Part shown: one piece after another, positions 50,420-59,802 of the stretch | How the letters are laid out: every line of letters begins with the position of its first letter | How positions within the stretch are numbered: position 1 is the first letter of the stretch | Source: Candidatus Saccharimonadota bacterium | GTDB taxonomy: Bacteria > Patescibacteriota > Saccharimonadia > Saccharimonadales > Saccharimonadaceae | DNA: 64,000 bases | Assembly (NCBI GenBank): GCA_905373795.1 | Contig: CAJPUO010000002.1 | Span: forward strand, 186,001 to 250,000 | Direction: 5' to 3' | Notes under the pieces: model-generated | What the model was told of the DNA's origin: nothing | The model's input: only the letters and a program-made list of their open reading frames with translations | The model's database searches: none | Made by a program: the position numbers and the translations under genes

Positions 50420-50869
50420 ATGATTATAAAAACTCCAGTTTCATCTAATCAAGACCTGATCCCGGATATTTTTCTAGCGGGCGGGGTGACGTATAGTCCG
50501 AATTGGCAAAAGGAAGCGCTTGAAATGTTGGCTGATACTGATTTGATTGTTGCTAATCCGCGCCGCGATGAGATAGTTTCCGCTGTTGGCGAGACGGCGC
50601 GCCAGCAAATTATTTGGGAATTTGAGAACCTGAAGTCTGCTAAAGTTGTATTGTTTTGGTTTCCTAACGCCGAGACAATTATTACTTTTTTGGAGCTTGG
50701 CAAAGAGCTGGCGCGTAAGTCTAATATAGTTGTCGGTGTAGATCCAGGCTATAATCGCCGTTTCGATATTGAAACGCAGGTTCATTTGGAATTACCTCGC
50801 GCTGTAATTTACACAACGCTAGATGAGACGGTTCGGGCAGCCGCAGAATTATGCGGAGAGGAGTTGTAA
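50420..50869 (+). CDS. Nucleoside 2-deoxyribosyltransferase-like protein
   Basis: 149 residues. DIFLAGGVTYSPNWQKEALE, LIVANPRRDEI, ENLKSAKVVLFWFPNAETI and LELGKELARKSNIVVGVDPG match the Nuc_deoxyrib_tr_2 domain pattern of the ribosyltransferase/SLOG-like fold. It may exchange or remove bases from (deoxy)nucleosides or bind a nucleotide. Start chosen from length; no clear SD. The next gene begins two bases after the stop. Confidence 0.75.
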   Translation: MIIKTPVSSNQDLIPDIFLAGGVTYSPNWQKEALEMLADTDLIVANPRRDEIVSAVGETARQQIIWEFENLKSAKVVLFWFPNAETIITFLELGKELARKSNIVVGVDPGYNRRFDIETQVHLELPRAVIYTTLDETVRAAAELCGEEL

Positions 50870-50871
50870 AT

Positions 50872-51567
50872 ATGCACGATCGCGTCACAGCTCAATTGAC
50901 GAACCTCGCCCAAGGCAACGAATCCTACGCCGCCTTTAACCAGCGCATCGTCAATACCAAGATGCCGGTCATCGGCGTGCGCGTGCCGGATTTGCGGCGG
51001 TTGGCGCGGGAATTGGCGCCTGATATGAGCGCAGCGGATATTAGCAAATTACTAACAGCGCAGAATAAATCATTTGACTACGTGTTGCTATGCGGGCTGT
51101 TGATTACACACGCTCGGCTCGATGATCAAACGGCGATTGACCTAACCAAGCAATATCTGCCGCACGTTGATTCGTGGGCGCACATTGATATATTTGTCGA
51201 GAAAAAGCGGCGCTTTGCCGGCGAAATATGGTGGGATTTTGCGCTGGAATGCTTGCAGAATGAAGCCGAGTTCACGGTGCGTTATGGCATAATTTCTTTG
51301 ATGACTAATTTCCTGGATGAAGCACATATTGACCAGGTTTTCGCGGCACTGCGAAACGTTAAACACGACGGCTATTACGTCAAAATGGCGCTAGCTTGGC
51401 TGTATGCGACGGCGGCGGTACACTTCTTTGAGCTGACGCTGGCTGAATTAGAAAACGGACATATCGACGCTTGGACGCGCAACAAAGCCTACCAAAAAAT
51501 GCGCGAATCGCGGCGATTCACGCCCGAAGAGCAGGAAATTATACTAAAATATAAACAAGTGATTTAA
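50872..51567 (+). CDS. AlkD-like DNA alkylation repair protein
   Basis: 231 residues from the ATG at 50872 (GGAGAGGAG upstream; an earlier ATG overlaps the previous gene). All-helical HEAT-like protein of the DNA_alkylation family: GVRVPDLRRLARELA, DSWAHIDIFVEKK, VRYGIISLMTNFL, and DGYYVKMALAWLYATAAVHF, where the family has an invariant Trp/Asp surface. AlkD glycosylases remove bulky N3/N7-alkylated purines. It is followed two bases later by a helicase gene, forming a DNA repair pair. Confidence 0.87.
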   Translation: MHDRVTAQLTNLAQGNESYAAFNQRIVNTKMPVIGVRVPDLRRLARELAPDMSAADISKLLTAQNKSFDYVLLCGLLITHARLDDQTAIDLTKQYLPHVDSWAHIDIFVEKKRRFAGEIWWDFALECLQNEAEFTVRYGIISLMTNFLDEAHIDQVFAALRNVKHDGYYVKMALAWLYATAAVHFFELTLAELENGHIDAWTRNKAYQKMRESRRFTPEEQEIILKYKQVI

Positions 51568-51569
51568 CA

Positions 51570-54293
51570 ATGGCTGGGGCAGCAGTTGCGCTCTTATTCC
51601 TGGCTGCCATCGTTATTATAATTAAATTTTTCCAAACTCAGAAATCGCGGGAAGTTGAAAAATATCAAGATCCGGCGTTTCTTAAAAACCTGCGTAAGAT
51701 CGATGATTTTTTAGAACAGATTGCGCATTTTAATGATTACATAACGTGGAAAAAACGCGATGAAATTCTGAAAAAATACCAGGAGACCAGCGATTTTTTC
51801 CGGGGCAAGTCCAAATTTTATAAAAAACAGCCGCGCGTTCGTCGTTTTAACGATACGTATGGAAACTTCGCTGAGTTTATTAAAAACTATAACCGGGAAT
51901 ACGTCGCTGCGCAAAAACAATTAAACCGCGATTTCTTTGATAATATCGAGGGCAAATCGCTGGATGATCAGCAGCGCCAGGCAATCATCACCGATGAATA
52001 TTCTAATTTAATTATCGCTGGAGCTGGCTCTGGAAAGACGTTGACGATTTTAGGGAAAGTAAAATATCTGGTCGAGAAAAGAAATATCGACCCGTCAAAA
52101 ATCCTGTTGCTGTCGTTTACTCGCAAGACTGTCGAGGAGTTAAACCAGCGGCTGCGTAATTTGGGTCTGAAAACCAAGGCGACGACTTTTCATAAACTGG
52201 GCTATGACTATATCAAGCATTTTCAGAAGAATCCGCCGGCCGTTGCTAACGAGAATTTGCTGTACCAAACTATCAAGCAATTTTTGAAAAATGATATTTT
52301 ACATCATGATTCTGCGCTTAAATCATTCGTACAGTTTATGGCTTGCTACTTGAATATTCCCGAGGAAAATGACGCGTTTGATTCGCTTGGCGAGAAGCTT
52401 GATATTAAAAACGGCATAGATTTTGAAACGTTAAAGTCGAAATATTACGCCAATACTTCCGGCAGCCGGCGGATTAGTAAAAACAAACTTGATACATTTT
52501 CTGGAGAGCGCGTTAAAAGTGTCGAGGAGCTGATGATCGCTAATTTCTTATTCTTAAACGGCGTGAATTATGAATATGAAAAACCGTATCCGCACGGCGA
52601 TCATATGTACCGGCCGGATTTTTATTTGACGGATTATGATATTTGGCTGGAGCATTTCGGCGTCGATAAACAGGGGCGCGTCAGGTGGTTGACGGAATTT
52701 CAGGAAAAGCAATATTTGGATGACATGCGCAAAAAACGCGCCAAACACAAACTATATAGAACCAAGCTTTTGGAAACTTATTCGTGGTACAATCGTCATA
52801 ATATTTTGCTGGATAAACTGCGGGAAATGCTGGAAAAATCGGGCGTTACCTTTAAGCCGCTGAGCGAGCAGGAGATTTATCATAAAATTATCAAGCAGGA
52901 TTCGTCGTTCGGCGCGGAGATTATTAGCTTAATTACTAGTTTTATCAATTTAAGCAAATCGCGGGGACTAGCCGCCAATGGTTTGCGAAAATTTATGAGA
53001 GACAGCGAAACCGACGACCAATTTATGAACGTTCGCCGGCAGCTGTTTTTAGATTTCGCGCTGCCGATTATCGAGAAGTATAACGCTGTTTTATCAGCGC
53101 GCGGCGAGATTGATTTTAACGACATGATTAATCAAGCTGCTAATTTGGTGCAGCAAAAGGGCGCCGCCAAAGCGTATGACTATATCATCATTGATGAATA
53201 TCAGGATATTTCGGCGGCTAGGTTTAAGTTGATTACGGAAATTCGCCAGCGTTCGGGTGCGCGGTTGGTTTGCGTCGGTGATGACTGGCAGTCAATTTAT
53301 CGGTTTACGGGCAGCGATATTTCGCTATTCAGTGATTTTGGCAAGTTTGTTGGCGAGCATGAAAAATTATTTATTGAAAGGACGTATCGCAACTCGCAGC
53401 AGCTGATCGATATCTCCGCCAAATTCATCCAGCAAAATCCGCAGCAGCTGGCTAAGAATCCTAAATCTTCCAAGCAGCTGGATTGCCCGGTGGAGTTTGT
53501 AGTGTATGGTCAGAATAATGCCTTTGCGGTGCTGGTCGATCAGATTCGCCAAATTGTTGCCGAATACGGCGTAGATCAGCATATTTTACTGTTGGGGCGG
53601 CATAGCTTTGACCTGGATTATGTGATTTGCCAGAGGGATAACAAGGGAAAAGTTGTTAAAAGCCAGTTGAGGGAGGAAGTTAAAAAATACAATGAAGCTA
53701 CTGGCGCGCTGATACTTACTGGCTTTGAAAATGTTGACATCAAATTTATCACCGTACATAAGTCCAAGGGTCTGGAGGCGGATAATGTGATCGTCCTAAA
53801 TTTGAAAAACGATTTGTATGGTTTTCCTAATAAATTAACCGGCGACCCGATTATATCGCTGCTGCTGAGCGCGCCGGAGGCTTGCCGTTTCGCTGAGGAA
53901 AGACGTTTGTTTTATGTGGCGCTTACTAGGACGAAGAATAAGGTCTACCTATTAACACCGGAAAATGAATCGCTGTTTACTAAGGAGATTAAACGATATT
54001 CCAATTATCTAATCCAAGGACGTTACGGCGAATCGGAATTGGTTAGCTGTCCGTGGTGTAAAACTGGCAGGCTGATTATCCGCCAGAATAGCCAAACTGG
54101 CAAGAGTTTCGTTGGTTGCTCGCATTATCCGCATTGCAGCCAGTCGTATAATAATGTCGAAATTTTAAGTAAGCCAATATTATGTTCGTCATGCCGAAGC
54201 GGCTTTCTAGTGCGCCGCCGCGGTAAGTATGGCGAATTCTTAGGCTGCACTAATTATCCGGAATGCAAGCAGACGCTGCAGTTGAGCAATTAG
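51570..54293 (+). CDS. UvrD/Rep-family helicase (HelD-like) with membrane segment and zinc ribbons
   Basis: 907 residues. N-terminal hydrophobic helix (AVALLFLAAIVIIIKFF), then a helical region, SF1 helicase core (Walker A GAGSGKTLT near 150, motif Ia LLLSFTRKTVEELNQRL, motif II IIDEYQDISAARF, motif III VGDDWQSIYRFTGSD, motif V TVHKSKGLEADNVIV, motif VI FYVALTRTKNKVYLL). An insert with an EHFGVDKQGR-type segment (nuclease-like region, ~350) separates the motifs. Two topoisomerase-type zinc ribbons close the protein (CPWC...CSHYPHC, CSSC...CTNYPEC). Similar to E. coli helicase IV. The membrane helix is unusual for a helicase. Confidence 0.88.
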   Translation: MAGAAVALLFLAAIVIIIKFFQTQKSREVEKYQDPAFLKNLRKIDDFLEQIAHFNDYITWKKRDEILKKYQETSDFFRGKSKFYKKQPRVRRFNDTYGNFAEFIKNYNREYVAAQKQLNRDFFDNIEGKSLDDQQRQAIITDEYSNLIIAGAGSGKTLTILGKVKYLVEKRNIDPSKILLLSFTRKTVEELNQRLRNLGLKTKATTFHKLGYDYIKHFQKNPPAVANENLLYQTIKQFLKNDILHHDSALKSFVQFMACYLNIPEENDAFDSLGEKLDIKNGIDFETLKSKYYANTSGSRRISKNKLDTFSGERVKSVEELMIANFLFLNGVNYEYEKPYPHGDHMYRPDFYLTDYDIWLEHFGVDKQGRVRWLTEFQEKQYLDDMRKKRAKHKLYRTKLLETYSWYNRHNILLDKLREMLEKSGVTFKPLSEQEIYHKIIKQDSSFGAEIISLITSFINLSKSRGLAANGLRKFMRDSETDDQFMNVRRQLFLDFALPIIEKYNAVLSARGEIDFNDMINQAANLVQQKGAAKAYDYIIIDEYQDISAARFKLITEIRQRSGARLVCVGDDWQSIYRFTGSDISLFSDFGKFVGEHEKLFIERTYRNSQQLIDISAKFIQQNPQQLAKNPKSSKQLDCPVEFVVYGQNNAFAVLVDQIRQIVAEYGVDQHILLLGRHSFDLDYVICQRDNKGKVVKSQLREEVKKYNEATGALILTGFENVDIKFITVHKSKGLEADNVIVLNLKNDLYGFPNKLTGDPIISLLLSAPEACRFAEERRLFYVALTRTKNKVYLLTPENESLFTKEIKRYSNYLIQGRYGESELVSCPWCKTGRLIIRQNSQTGKSFVGCSHYPHCSQSYNNVEILSKPILCSSCRSGFLVRRRGKYGEFLGCTNYPECKQTLQLSN

Positions 54294-54375
54294 CAATTTT
54301 TAAGAATGTATCTCGGGGTAAATTTGGCTGTCAAATAAGCATAAGGTATAATAATTACAAATAGACGGAGGAATT

Positions 54376-55047
54376 ATGGACAGACCAAATATTGCGGCTA
54401 AAGATATAGAGTTGGCGCTGAAGTTTCGGCGGGCGATAAAAAGTTTCGACCCGAAAAAGAAAATTAGCGATGAAGATATTGAGCTAATTTTAGAAGCGAT
54501 TCGCCTGGCGCCGACATCGTATGGGTTTGAGCCGTTTAATGTTATCGTGGCGCAAGACGCCGATCTTCGTAAAAGGATTGAAAAAGCTGCCGGCGTTAAC
54601 GCTGCGAGGTTTACCGCTAGCCATCTGTTGATTTTTACTGCCAAAACCGGACAGGAATTGACGCGAAAGGACGGGCATATTGACCATATGCTGCGCGATG
54701 TGGCGCAGATGAACGCAATTGTTAGGACTGGCTATAAAACGTTTTGGAAAAAATGGGCGAAGACTGATTTTAAGATTCTGGGCGACGATGACAAGCTTCA
54801 TCAATGGGCGGCGCGCCAGGCGTATATTGCGCTGGGATTTGCTATGATGGTGGCAGCGGAGCGGGGAATTGATTCCTGTGCTATGGAAGGATTTTCGATT
54901 GATAAACTTGCAGAAATCCTGGAAGATGTTAAGTTGATTGACTGCGAGAAAGAATTGCCAGTGGTGATGCTGGCGCTGGGTTACGGCAATAAGAAACCGC
55001 ATTCGCAAACGCGGCGAATGATGGATGAAATTGCGCGTTGGTACTAA
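54376..55047 (+). CDS. Nitroreductase family protein
   Basis: 223 residues. FMN-dependent NAD(P)H nitroreductase fold: FRRAIKSFDPKKKISDED, EAIRLAPTSYGFEPFNVIVA, AARQAYIALGFAMMVAAERG, and CAMEGFSIDKLAEIL. It reduces nitro compounds, quinones or dihydropteridine-like substrates. TATAAT and an SD (GACGGAGG) precede the ATG. It overlaps the end of a convergent gene by four bases. Confidence 0.9.
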   Translation: MDRPNIAAKDIELALKFRRAIKSFDPKKKISDEDIELILEAIRLAPTSYGFEPFNVIVAQDADLRKRIEKAAGVNAARFTASHLLIFTAKTGQELTRKDGHIDHMLRDVAQMNAIVRTGYKTFWKKWAKTDFKILGDDDKLHQWAARQAYIALGFAMMVAAERGIDSCAMEGFSIDKLAEILEDVKLIDCEKELPVVMLALGYGNKKPHSQTRRMMDEIARWY

Positions 55048-55667
55048 GATTCTGCTTCGTCGGTGCGGGAATCCAAAAATTTAGCTAACTCAAGATTAAG
55101 CTCTTCTTTGTCTTCTTTGTCTTTCCCGATGTGTTCAGTAATTTCAGTAATTGCTACACGTTTGCCACTATCGAAAAAACGCATCCATTGGACGCCTTTT
55201 TCGTTAATAAAACCGCCGTAAAGACAATTGTGTCCAAAAACAAGATCTTCAGCGGTTAGGCCGCTAGACTCTTCTCTCGTATATTTCGTATCGGGCGATA
55301 GCTTGAATAATAACAGCATGCCAGAACTCGTATCACACTCGGCTTCAACTGCAACGGCTGATGTCGATACCTCTACGCCTTGAATATTGTCATCACTATA
55401 TTCGCATGTTTCGTGGGGCGAAAACAACAGAGTGCGTATATTGAAAGTCTTCTTGCCAGATCTAGGGATGTAAATGTCACGGCTTATTCTTATTCCTTTT
55501 TTATCCAAAGCCTCTATGGCAGAGTAAAAACTAGACTCGTCGTTAATTGACAGAACTTTCTCTTCGTCTGGCTTTTGTAAAGCAGTAAGAGCTTCTGAAG
55601 CGGACGACAATTCCCCCATTATGTAAGAGATATCATGTTTCCGAAAAATTTGTTGCTCTCCGTTCAT
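55044..55667 (-). CDS. Hypothetical protein
   Basis: 207 residues from the ATG at 55667; a longer frame to 55694 would cover the promoter. No family recognised. It is acidic and soluble-looking, with IRISRDIYIPRSGKKTFNIR, ALDKKG and YGGFINEKGVQWMRFFDSGK. TATAAT (55680-55675) ends seven bases before the ATG, fitting a leaderless mRNA. A+T-rich compared with nearby core genes. Confidence 0.72.
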   Translation of the reverse strand: MNGEQQIFRKHDISYIMGELSSASEALTALQKPDEEKVLSINDESSFYSAIEALDKKGIRISRDIYIPRSGKKTFNIRTLLFSPHETCEYSDDNIQGVEVSTSAVAVEAECDTSSGMLLLFKLSPDTKYTREESSGLTAEDLVFGHNCLYGGFINEKGVQWMRFFDSGKRVAITEITEHIGKDKEDKEELNLELAKFLDSRTDEAES

Positions 55668-55826
55668 ACCTGGTATTATATTGGTACATTGCAAGGCGTG
55701 TCAAGTAGTCAATGTACTATAGGTTTTCTAATAGAGTTAGTTTGAGTTGTGCTAAATGTCTAGTATTTTCCGTATATGCATGCTATAATTAGTTAAGAAT
55801 TTTTATAAAACTTAACGAGTAAAGAG

Positions 55827-56045
55827 ATGGCAAAGAAGAATACGAAACGAAAGTTGATTGGTTTGGTGAGCAATTCAAGCAAACACCGGACTTACTATAC
55901 TACTATCAATACGCAGAATCGTACTAATAAAGGGCAGGGTAATTTGACGCTGCGCAAATACGACCCGATTAAGAGAAAACACGTGACTTACGTTCAGACG
56001 AAGAAAAACCTTGGCCGTAACGAAGTCAAAGCCCGCAAAGGCTAA
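55827..56045 (+). CDS. rpmG: 50S ribosomal protein L33 (CPR form)
   Basis: 72 residues. RKLIGLVSNSSKHRTYYTTI then LTLRKYDPIKRKHVTYVQTK match the L33 core (strand-turn-strand, KYDPxxRKHV). There is an insert of about 15 polar residues in the middle and a basic tail. The zinc-binding CxxC pairs of some L33 forms are missing. L33 binds 23S rRNA near the E site. A terminator lies 26 bases downstream. Confidence 0.85.
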   Translation: MAKKNTKRKLIGLVSNSSKHRTYYTTINTQNRTNKGQGNLTLRKYDPIKRKHVTYVQTKKNLGRNEVKARKG

Positions 56046-56070
56046 CAGCTGCCGCTTATTTACGGAAATA

Positions 56071-56106
56071 AGCTCCTTGCCGAATGTTTTATGGCAAGGA
56101 GCTTTT
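56071..56106 (+). terminator. Terminator after rpmG
   Basis: An 11-bp perfect stem AGCTCCTTGCC/GGCAAGGAGCT (56071-56081 with 56093-56103), then TTTT. Confidence 0.85.
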
Positions 56107-56192
56107 CTATGTAGAATAAATTTCTGGTATTTGAAAAACAAACAACCCAGTAGCAGTTTAGGCAACAAGTAGGTGGATTGCGAATTATTAGT

Positions 56193-57407
56193 TTAAGCTT
56201 GTATCTGCTGCGATAATCGCCAGCGAACATCGCGAATAGCGTTCATGTAGTATAAAAAGGCGTCGTACGGCGAATCGTACGGACTAAAATATGCATGAAC
56301 GTCGCCATCGGTGAACCATTTGGTGCACATATAATATAGATGGTCTGACGTCTGCAGTCTTCTCCAGTCGCTAATTAGCGATTCGTCGCCGCTGGATAGT
56401 ATGCTGCTTTCTAAGTCATACAAATACCGCAAGGCTTCGGATTGTAAATCATTGCCATTCCAAGCTGTCAAATCGCGCTCGCTGTCAGCCCAAGTGACTG
56501 GCGACGGCATGCTGATTTCGCCGACTGGACGCTGTGCAGATAACGCCTCGCTAACGGTATAAAATGTATTGTCAGGATTATTCAGCCAACAGCCGACGAA
56601 GCTCTCAAAGAAGTCAAAAATACCTGTCTCCGACCACTGATGTTCGCCAAATGTTTCATAATCCATGAATAGGTTAAGCAGCGGTGCGTGCTGCAGCGAA
56701 TCCATCGCCCAAGCATTAAACTTTTCTGCTGTCAGCGGCCAGCCGTTCCAATTTCGATTGCTAAAGCGGAACGCCAAGTCGTCGCTTAAGCGATAATTTT
56801 TCAGCAGCAAACCAATCTTTTCCGTGCCGCTCGGGCGGTATACATAATTCGGGCTGCGCCAATCCAGAATTGGATCCCAGCCTTCCGCCAATACGCCGCT
56901 GAAATTGTGATTCTCTGCCCATTTGGCTAGCTGATCATTGTACGCTAACTCCGTATTTGCTAAAACGCGCGTTTCCACGCCAAAAATTCGGCGGATAGCC
57001 TGGCGGTGTAATTCAATCTGAGTCTCAAACTCCTGCAAAGAATAAAAGAACGCCAAACTGTGATGGTACGGACTTGACAATATCTCCACGCGGCCCGTAG
57101 CAACTAGCCGCTTGAAGCTTTCTAAAACTTCAGGATTGAACTGCTGTGCTTGCTCCAGAAACGTGCCGCTCATACTGAGAGATAACTTAAAATCGGGGTA
57201 TTTGCGCAGCATTTTTTGCAGCAGCGCATTCATCGGCAGGTATGATTTGCGGGCAATTTTATGGAAAATTTGCTGGTTGTTCTGGGCTGGATTGTGGCCG
57301 TCTGAAAAATAGTCGTGCCGCTGCGCCGTGTCGAAAACACTGTATTGCCGTAGCCGCCATGGCTGATGGACGTGAAGGTAAAGCGTTATGCCGCGCCTGT
57401 CGTTCAT
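56193..57407 (-). CDS. Glycoside hydrolase family 57 (alpha-amylase-like)
   Basis: 404 residues. ITLYLHVHQPWRLRQYSVFD is the GH57 start (HxHQP), HHSLAFFYSLQEFETQIELH is conserved region 2, ANTELAYNDQLAKWA holds the nucleophile Glu, and FMDYETFGEHQW holds the acid Asp. It cleaves or transfers alpha-1,4-glucan. It overlaps the glycosyltransferase upstream by four bases (ATGA), so the pair is translated together. Likely role: storage glucan turnover (inference). Confidence 0.9.
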   Translation of the reverse strand: MNDRRGITLYLHVHQPWRLRQYSVFDTAQRHDYFSDGHNPAQNNQQIFHKIARKSYLPMNALLQKMLRKYPDFKLSLSMSGTFLEQAQQFNPEVLESFKRLVATGRVEILSSPYHHSLAFFYSLQEFETQIELHRQAIRRIFGVETRVLANTELAYNDQLAKWAENHNFSGVLAEGWDPILDWRSPNYVYRPSGTEKIGLLLKNYRLSDDLAFRFSNRNWNGWPLTAEKFNAWAMDSLQHAPLLNLFMDYETFGEHQWSETGIFDFFESFVGCWLNNPDNTFYTVSEALSAQRPVGEISMPSPVTWADSERDLTAWNGNDLQSEALRYLYDLESSILSSGDESLISDWRRLQTSDHLYYMCTKWFTDGDVHAYFSPYDSPYDAFLYYMNAIRDVRWRLSQQIQA

Positions 57408-58621
57408 GAAATTACTCCTTTGGATAATGAAATTTTATACAACTTTAAACACTGGCGCGCTGCATCTTGCCAGGAAATCTTCGCGTATTCATCTTTCACA
57501 TTTTTCTTCAGCGTCTCTCGTAATGCTGCAGATTGGGCGATATTAACAATCTCATCAGCCAGGCGGTTAACGTCCCAATAATCAAACCGCATAATATTAT
57601 TTAATACTTCGCCAACTCCGGATTGGCGGCTAATTAATAGCGCAGTGTCATGATGAGCCGCCTCCAATGCGGTTAGACCAAACGGCTCAGACACCGAACT
57701 CATCACGAACACGTCGATCAGATGATATATATCGCGCCATTGCTTGCCGCGGACGAATCCGGTAAAAATCACTTTATCGCTAATCCCCAGGCTGGCTGCT
57801 AGCGTAATAAGCTCGTCTCGCTGTTCGCCGCTGCCTGATAAGACGAAAGCAATTTTATCGTACTTGCTCAATGCTGCCGAAGCGGCGCGCACGAAGTAGG
57901 TTAGTCCTTTCTGTACTGTCAGCCGCGTCAATGTGCCGACAATCGTGTAACCGTCACTTTTCAAGTCTTCAAGGTATTTGTAGGTGTCGATATCGTACTC
58001 GTGCGGCGGCAGGCTAGCTAGGTCAATGGCGTTATAAATCACCTCAATTTTCTCTGGCGGGATGTGGTAATTTTTGACAATTATGTCTTTGGTGATTTGG
58101 CTAACAGCGATGATTCGGTCGGCCATCATCAAACCGTGCTGCTCAATCTCGTGTACCAGCGGATTACCAAGCTGCTCGCCCGAGCGGTCAAATTCTGTCG
58201 CGTGTACGTGCACAATCAGCGGCGCATTGCTGTTTTCCTTAGCGATAATACCAGCCTCCATCGTCAGCCAGTCATGAGCGTGAATGGCGTCCGGCGGATG
58301 CTTGCGGACAAATTGCCGGACGAACTTACCGTAACGGCGCTGCACTGCCCGCATTGGTGATAAGCCGTGCTCGTCTTTAGCGTTTTCCCGGTCTTCCGGC
58401 GTGCCGTGATCATATGCGCCCAAATTGTAATAATTTGGCGGCAGCGGCGTCGCCGAATACACATTCATATAATCGATACCTGGATGCTTGGCAGAATAAG
58501 GAACGACAAAATCAATATCAACGCCCTGGGAAGCGAGCGCTTTTGACATTTGGTAACAGGCCACACCAAGACCGCCGCTATTATGCGGAGGCAACTCCCA
58601 CCCAAGCATCAAAATCTTCAT
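57404..58621 (-). CDS. GT4-family glycosyltransferase (glycogen-synthase-like)
   Basis: 405 residues. ILMLGWELPPHNSGGLGVAC is the donor/acceptor loop typical of starch/glycogen synthase-like GT4 enzymes. HAHDWLTMEAG, GTLTRLTVQKGLTYFVRA, FVLSGSGEQRDEL and SSVSEPFGLTALEAAHHDTA (the EX7E pattern) complete the GT-B fold. It probably extends alpha-glucan from NDP-glucose, with the GH57 partner. TACAAT (58636-58631) lies nine bases before the ATG. Confidence 0.9.
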   Translation of the reverse strand: MKILMLGWELPPHNSGGLGVACYQMSKALASQGVDIDFVVPYSAKHPGIDYMNVYSATPLPPNYYNLGAYDHGTPEDRENAKDEHGLSPMRAVQRRYGKFVRQFVRKHPPDAIHAHDWLTMEAGIIAKENSNAPLIVHVHATEFDRSGEQLGNPLVHEIEQHGLMMADRIIAVSQITKDIIVKNYHIPPEKIEVIYNAIDLASLPPHEYDIDTYKYLEDLKSDGYTIVGTLTRLTVQKGLTYFVRAASAALSKYDKIAFVLSGSGEQRDELITLAASLGISDKVIFTGFVRGKQWRDIYHLIDVFVMSSVSEPFGLTALEAAHHDTALLISRQSGVGEVLNNIMRFDYWDVNRLADEIVNIAQSAALRETLKKNVKDEYAKISWQDAARQCLKLYKISLSKGVIS

Positions 58622-58750
58622 CTCTATCCTATTGTAGGACTGTGCTTATGTTTTTTCAAGGGGTTTTGGTATTTTTTTCACAAGTTTTTATTTTCACGGA
58701 TCGCAGACTTTTTAATGATGTGAATTTTACTGAAATTTGTAGTTTGCGAG

Positions 58751-58776
58751 AAAAAGAAAAAGCGCTTTTGCGCTTT
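58751..58776 (-). terminator. Terminator of tRNA-Gly
   Basis: Minus strand: AAAGCGC/GCGCTTT (58776-58770 with 58765-58759) followed by a T-rich run. Confidence 0.75.
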
Positions 58777-58784
58777 GGATGAAT

Positions 58785-58859
58785 TGGTGCGGGTAGAGGG
58801 AGTCGAACCCTCGTCTCATGCTTGGGAAGCATACATAATAGCCGTTATACGATACCCGC
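58785..58859 (-). tRNA. tRNA-Gly (anticodon CCC)
   Basis: 75 bases: acceptor GCGGGTA/TACCCGC, anticodon stem TATGC/GCATG with loop TTCCCAA (anticodon CCC), T arm GAGGG/CCCTC, discriminator A and encoded CCA. Confidence 0.94.
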
Positions 58860-58914
58860 GCTGACTATATTATACACTATGCTTTGGCTATTTTTGCAGG
58901 ACATTACTTCCGGA

Positions 58915-58942
58915 TTGACATAACCGGTTTCCTTGCTACAAT
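58915..58942 (+). promoter_or_regulatory. Promoter of the CAP-domain gene (leaderless)
   Basis: TTGACA (58915-58920), 16 bases, TACAAT (58937-58942); the ATG follows after six bases. Confidence 0.72.
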
Positions 58943-58948
58943 CAAAGT

Positions 58949-59797
58949 ATGAAAAAACAAAAACTTGTAATTATATTAGTTATTCTAACACTGATCGGGG
59001 CGGGGATAGGCGTATACATTGCTGTACGCATTGCGCCAAAAAATAAGGACAATGCCAGCCGGCAGCAGGAGCAAAAGACAGCCTCCAGTTCTAACTCTAC
59101 TAAGTCTGGTTCTGGCAATAGTTCTGGTGGTAGTAAGTCTAATACAGATTCCAAACCTAAGCAGTCTACGCCGAACCAGCAAGAGAAGAAGTCTGAAAAA
59201 CCGCAGCCAAACCAAAAAGAACAGAGAATTGACCCTGTACGCCCGAAGCATAACCCAGCCCCGCAACCACCGGCGAGTCCAGCCTCGCCGCCGCCGAAAA
59301 ACAACCAACGGCCAGCTCCGCAACCTCAGCAGCCCGGTAACTCGCAGCAGCCTGCGCCGAATCCGCAGCCAAATCCAAATCCGCAGCCGCAACCAGCAGA
59401 CCAAGATAAAAAGTATGACATAGGCCCGCCAGATGCTTTGGAGATTCTTGAGCTGATTAATTACGCTCGTAGTAAGGAAAATCTGAAACCGTTAAAGATG
59501 TACGAGCCGCTTAATCGAACAGCACAGTGGATGGCGAATGACATGAAAGAGAATGATTATTTTAGCCATTATAAACCAGGCACAACTATTCCGCACGGAC
59601 TGCTTAAGGCTAGGGCTGTCTGCAACGCGCCGGCCGAGAATCTGGTGCAAACTTCGCCGCCAGACTTGCACACTAGCCGCGTAGCCTTTAACGCCTGGAT
59701 GCAATCGCCGCCGCACAGGCAATCCATCATGTCGAGCACTTATACGCTAACCGGATTTGGCATCGCCGGCAATAAGATTGTGGAGCATTTTTGTTGA
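58949..59797 (+). CDS. Exported CAP (SCP/PR1) domain protein
   Basis: 282 residues. One N-terminal hydrophobic helix (LVIILVILTLIGAGIGVYIA) exports or anchors it. Residues about 32-155 are a low-complexity Ser, then Pro/Gln/Asn-rich spacer (QPNPNPQPQP and similar). The CAP domain is about 160-282: LEILELINYARSKENLKPL, MANDMKENDYFSHYKPGT, CNAPAENLVQTS, and WMQSPPHRQSIMSSTY with the usual Glu and His positions. The spacer could span the cell wall and display the domain. Role in host contact is a guess. Confidence 0.87.
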   Translation: MKKQKLVIILVILTLIGAGIGVYIAVRIAPKNKDNASRQQEQKTASSSNSTKSGSGNSSGGSKSNTDSKPKQSTPNQQEKKSEKPQPNQKEQRIDPVRPKHNPAPQPPASPASPPPKNNQRPAPQPQQPGNSQQPAPNPQPNPNPQPQPADQDKKYDIGPPDALEILELINYARSKENLKPLKMYEPLNRTAQWMANDMKENDYFSHYKPGTTIPHGLLKARAVCNAPAENLVQTSPPDLHTSRVAFNAWMQSPPHRQSIMSSTYTLTGFGIAGNKIVEHFC

Positions 59798-59802
59798 TTT
59801 AC

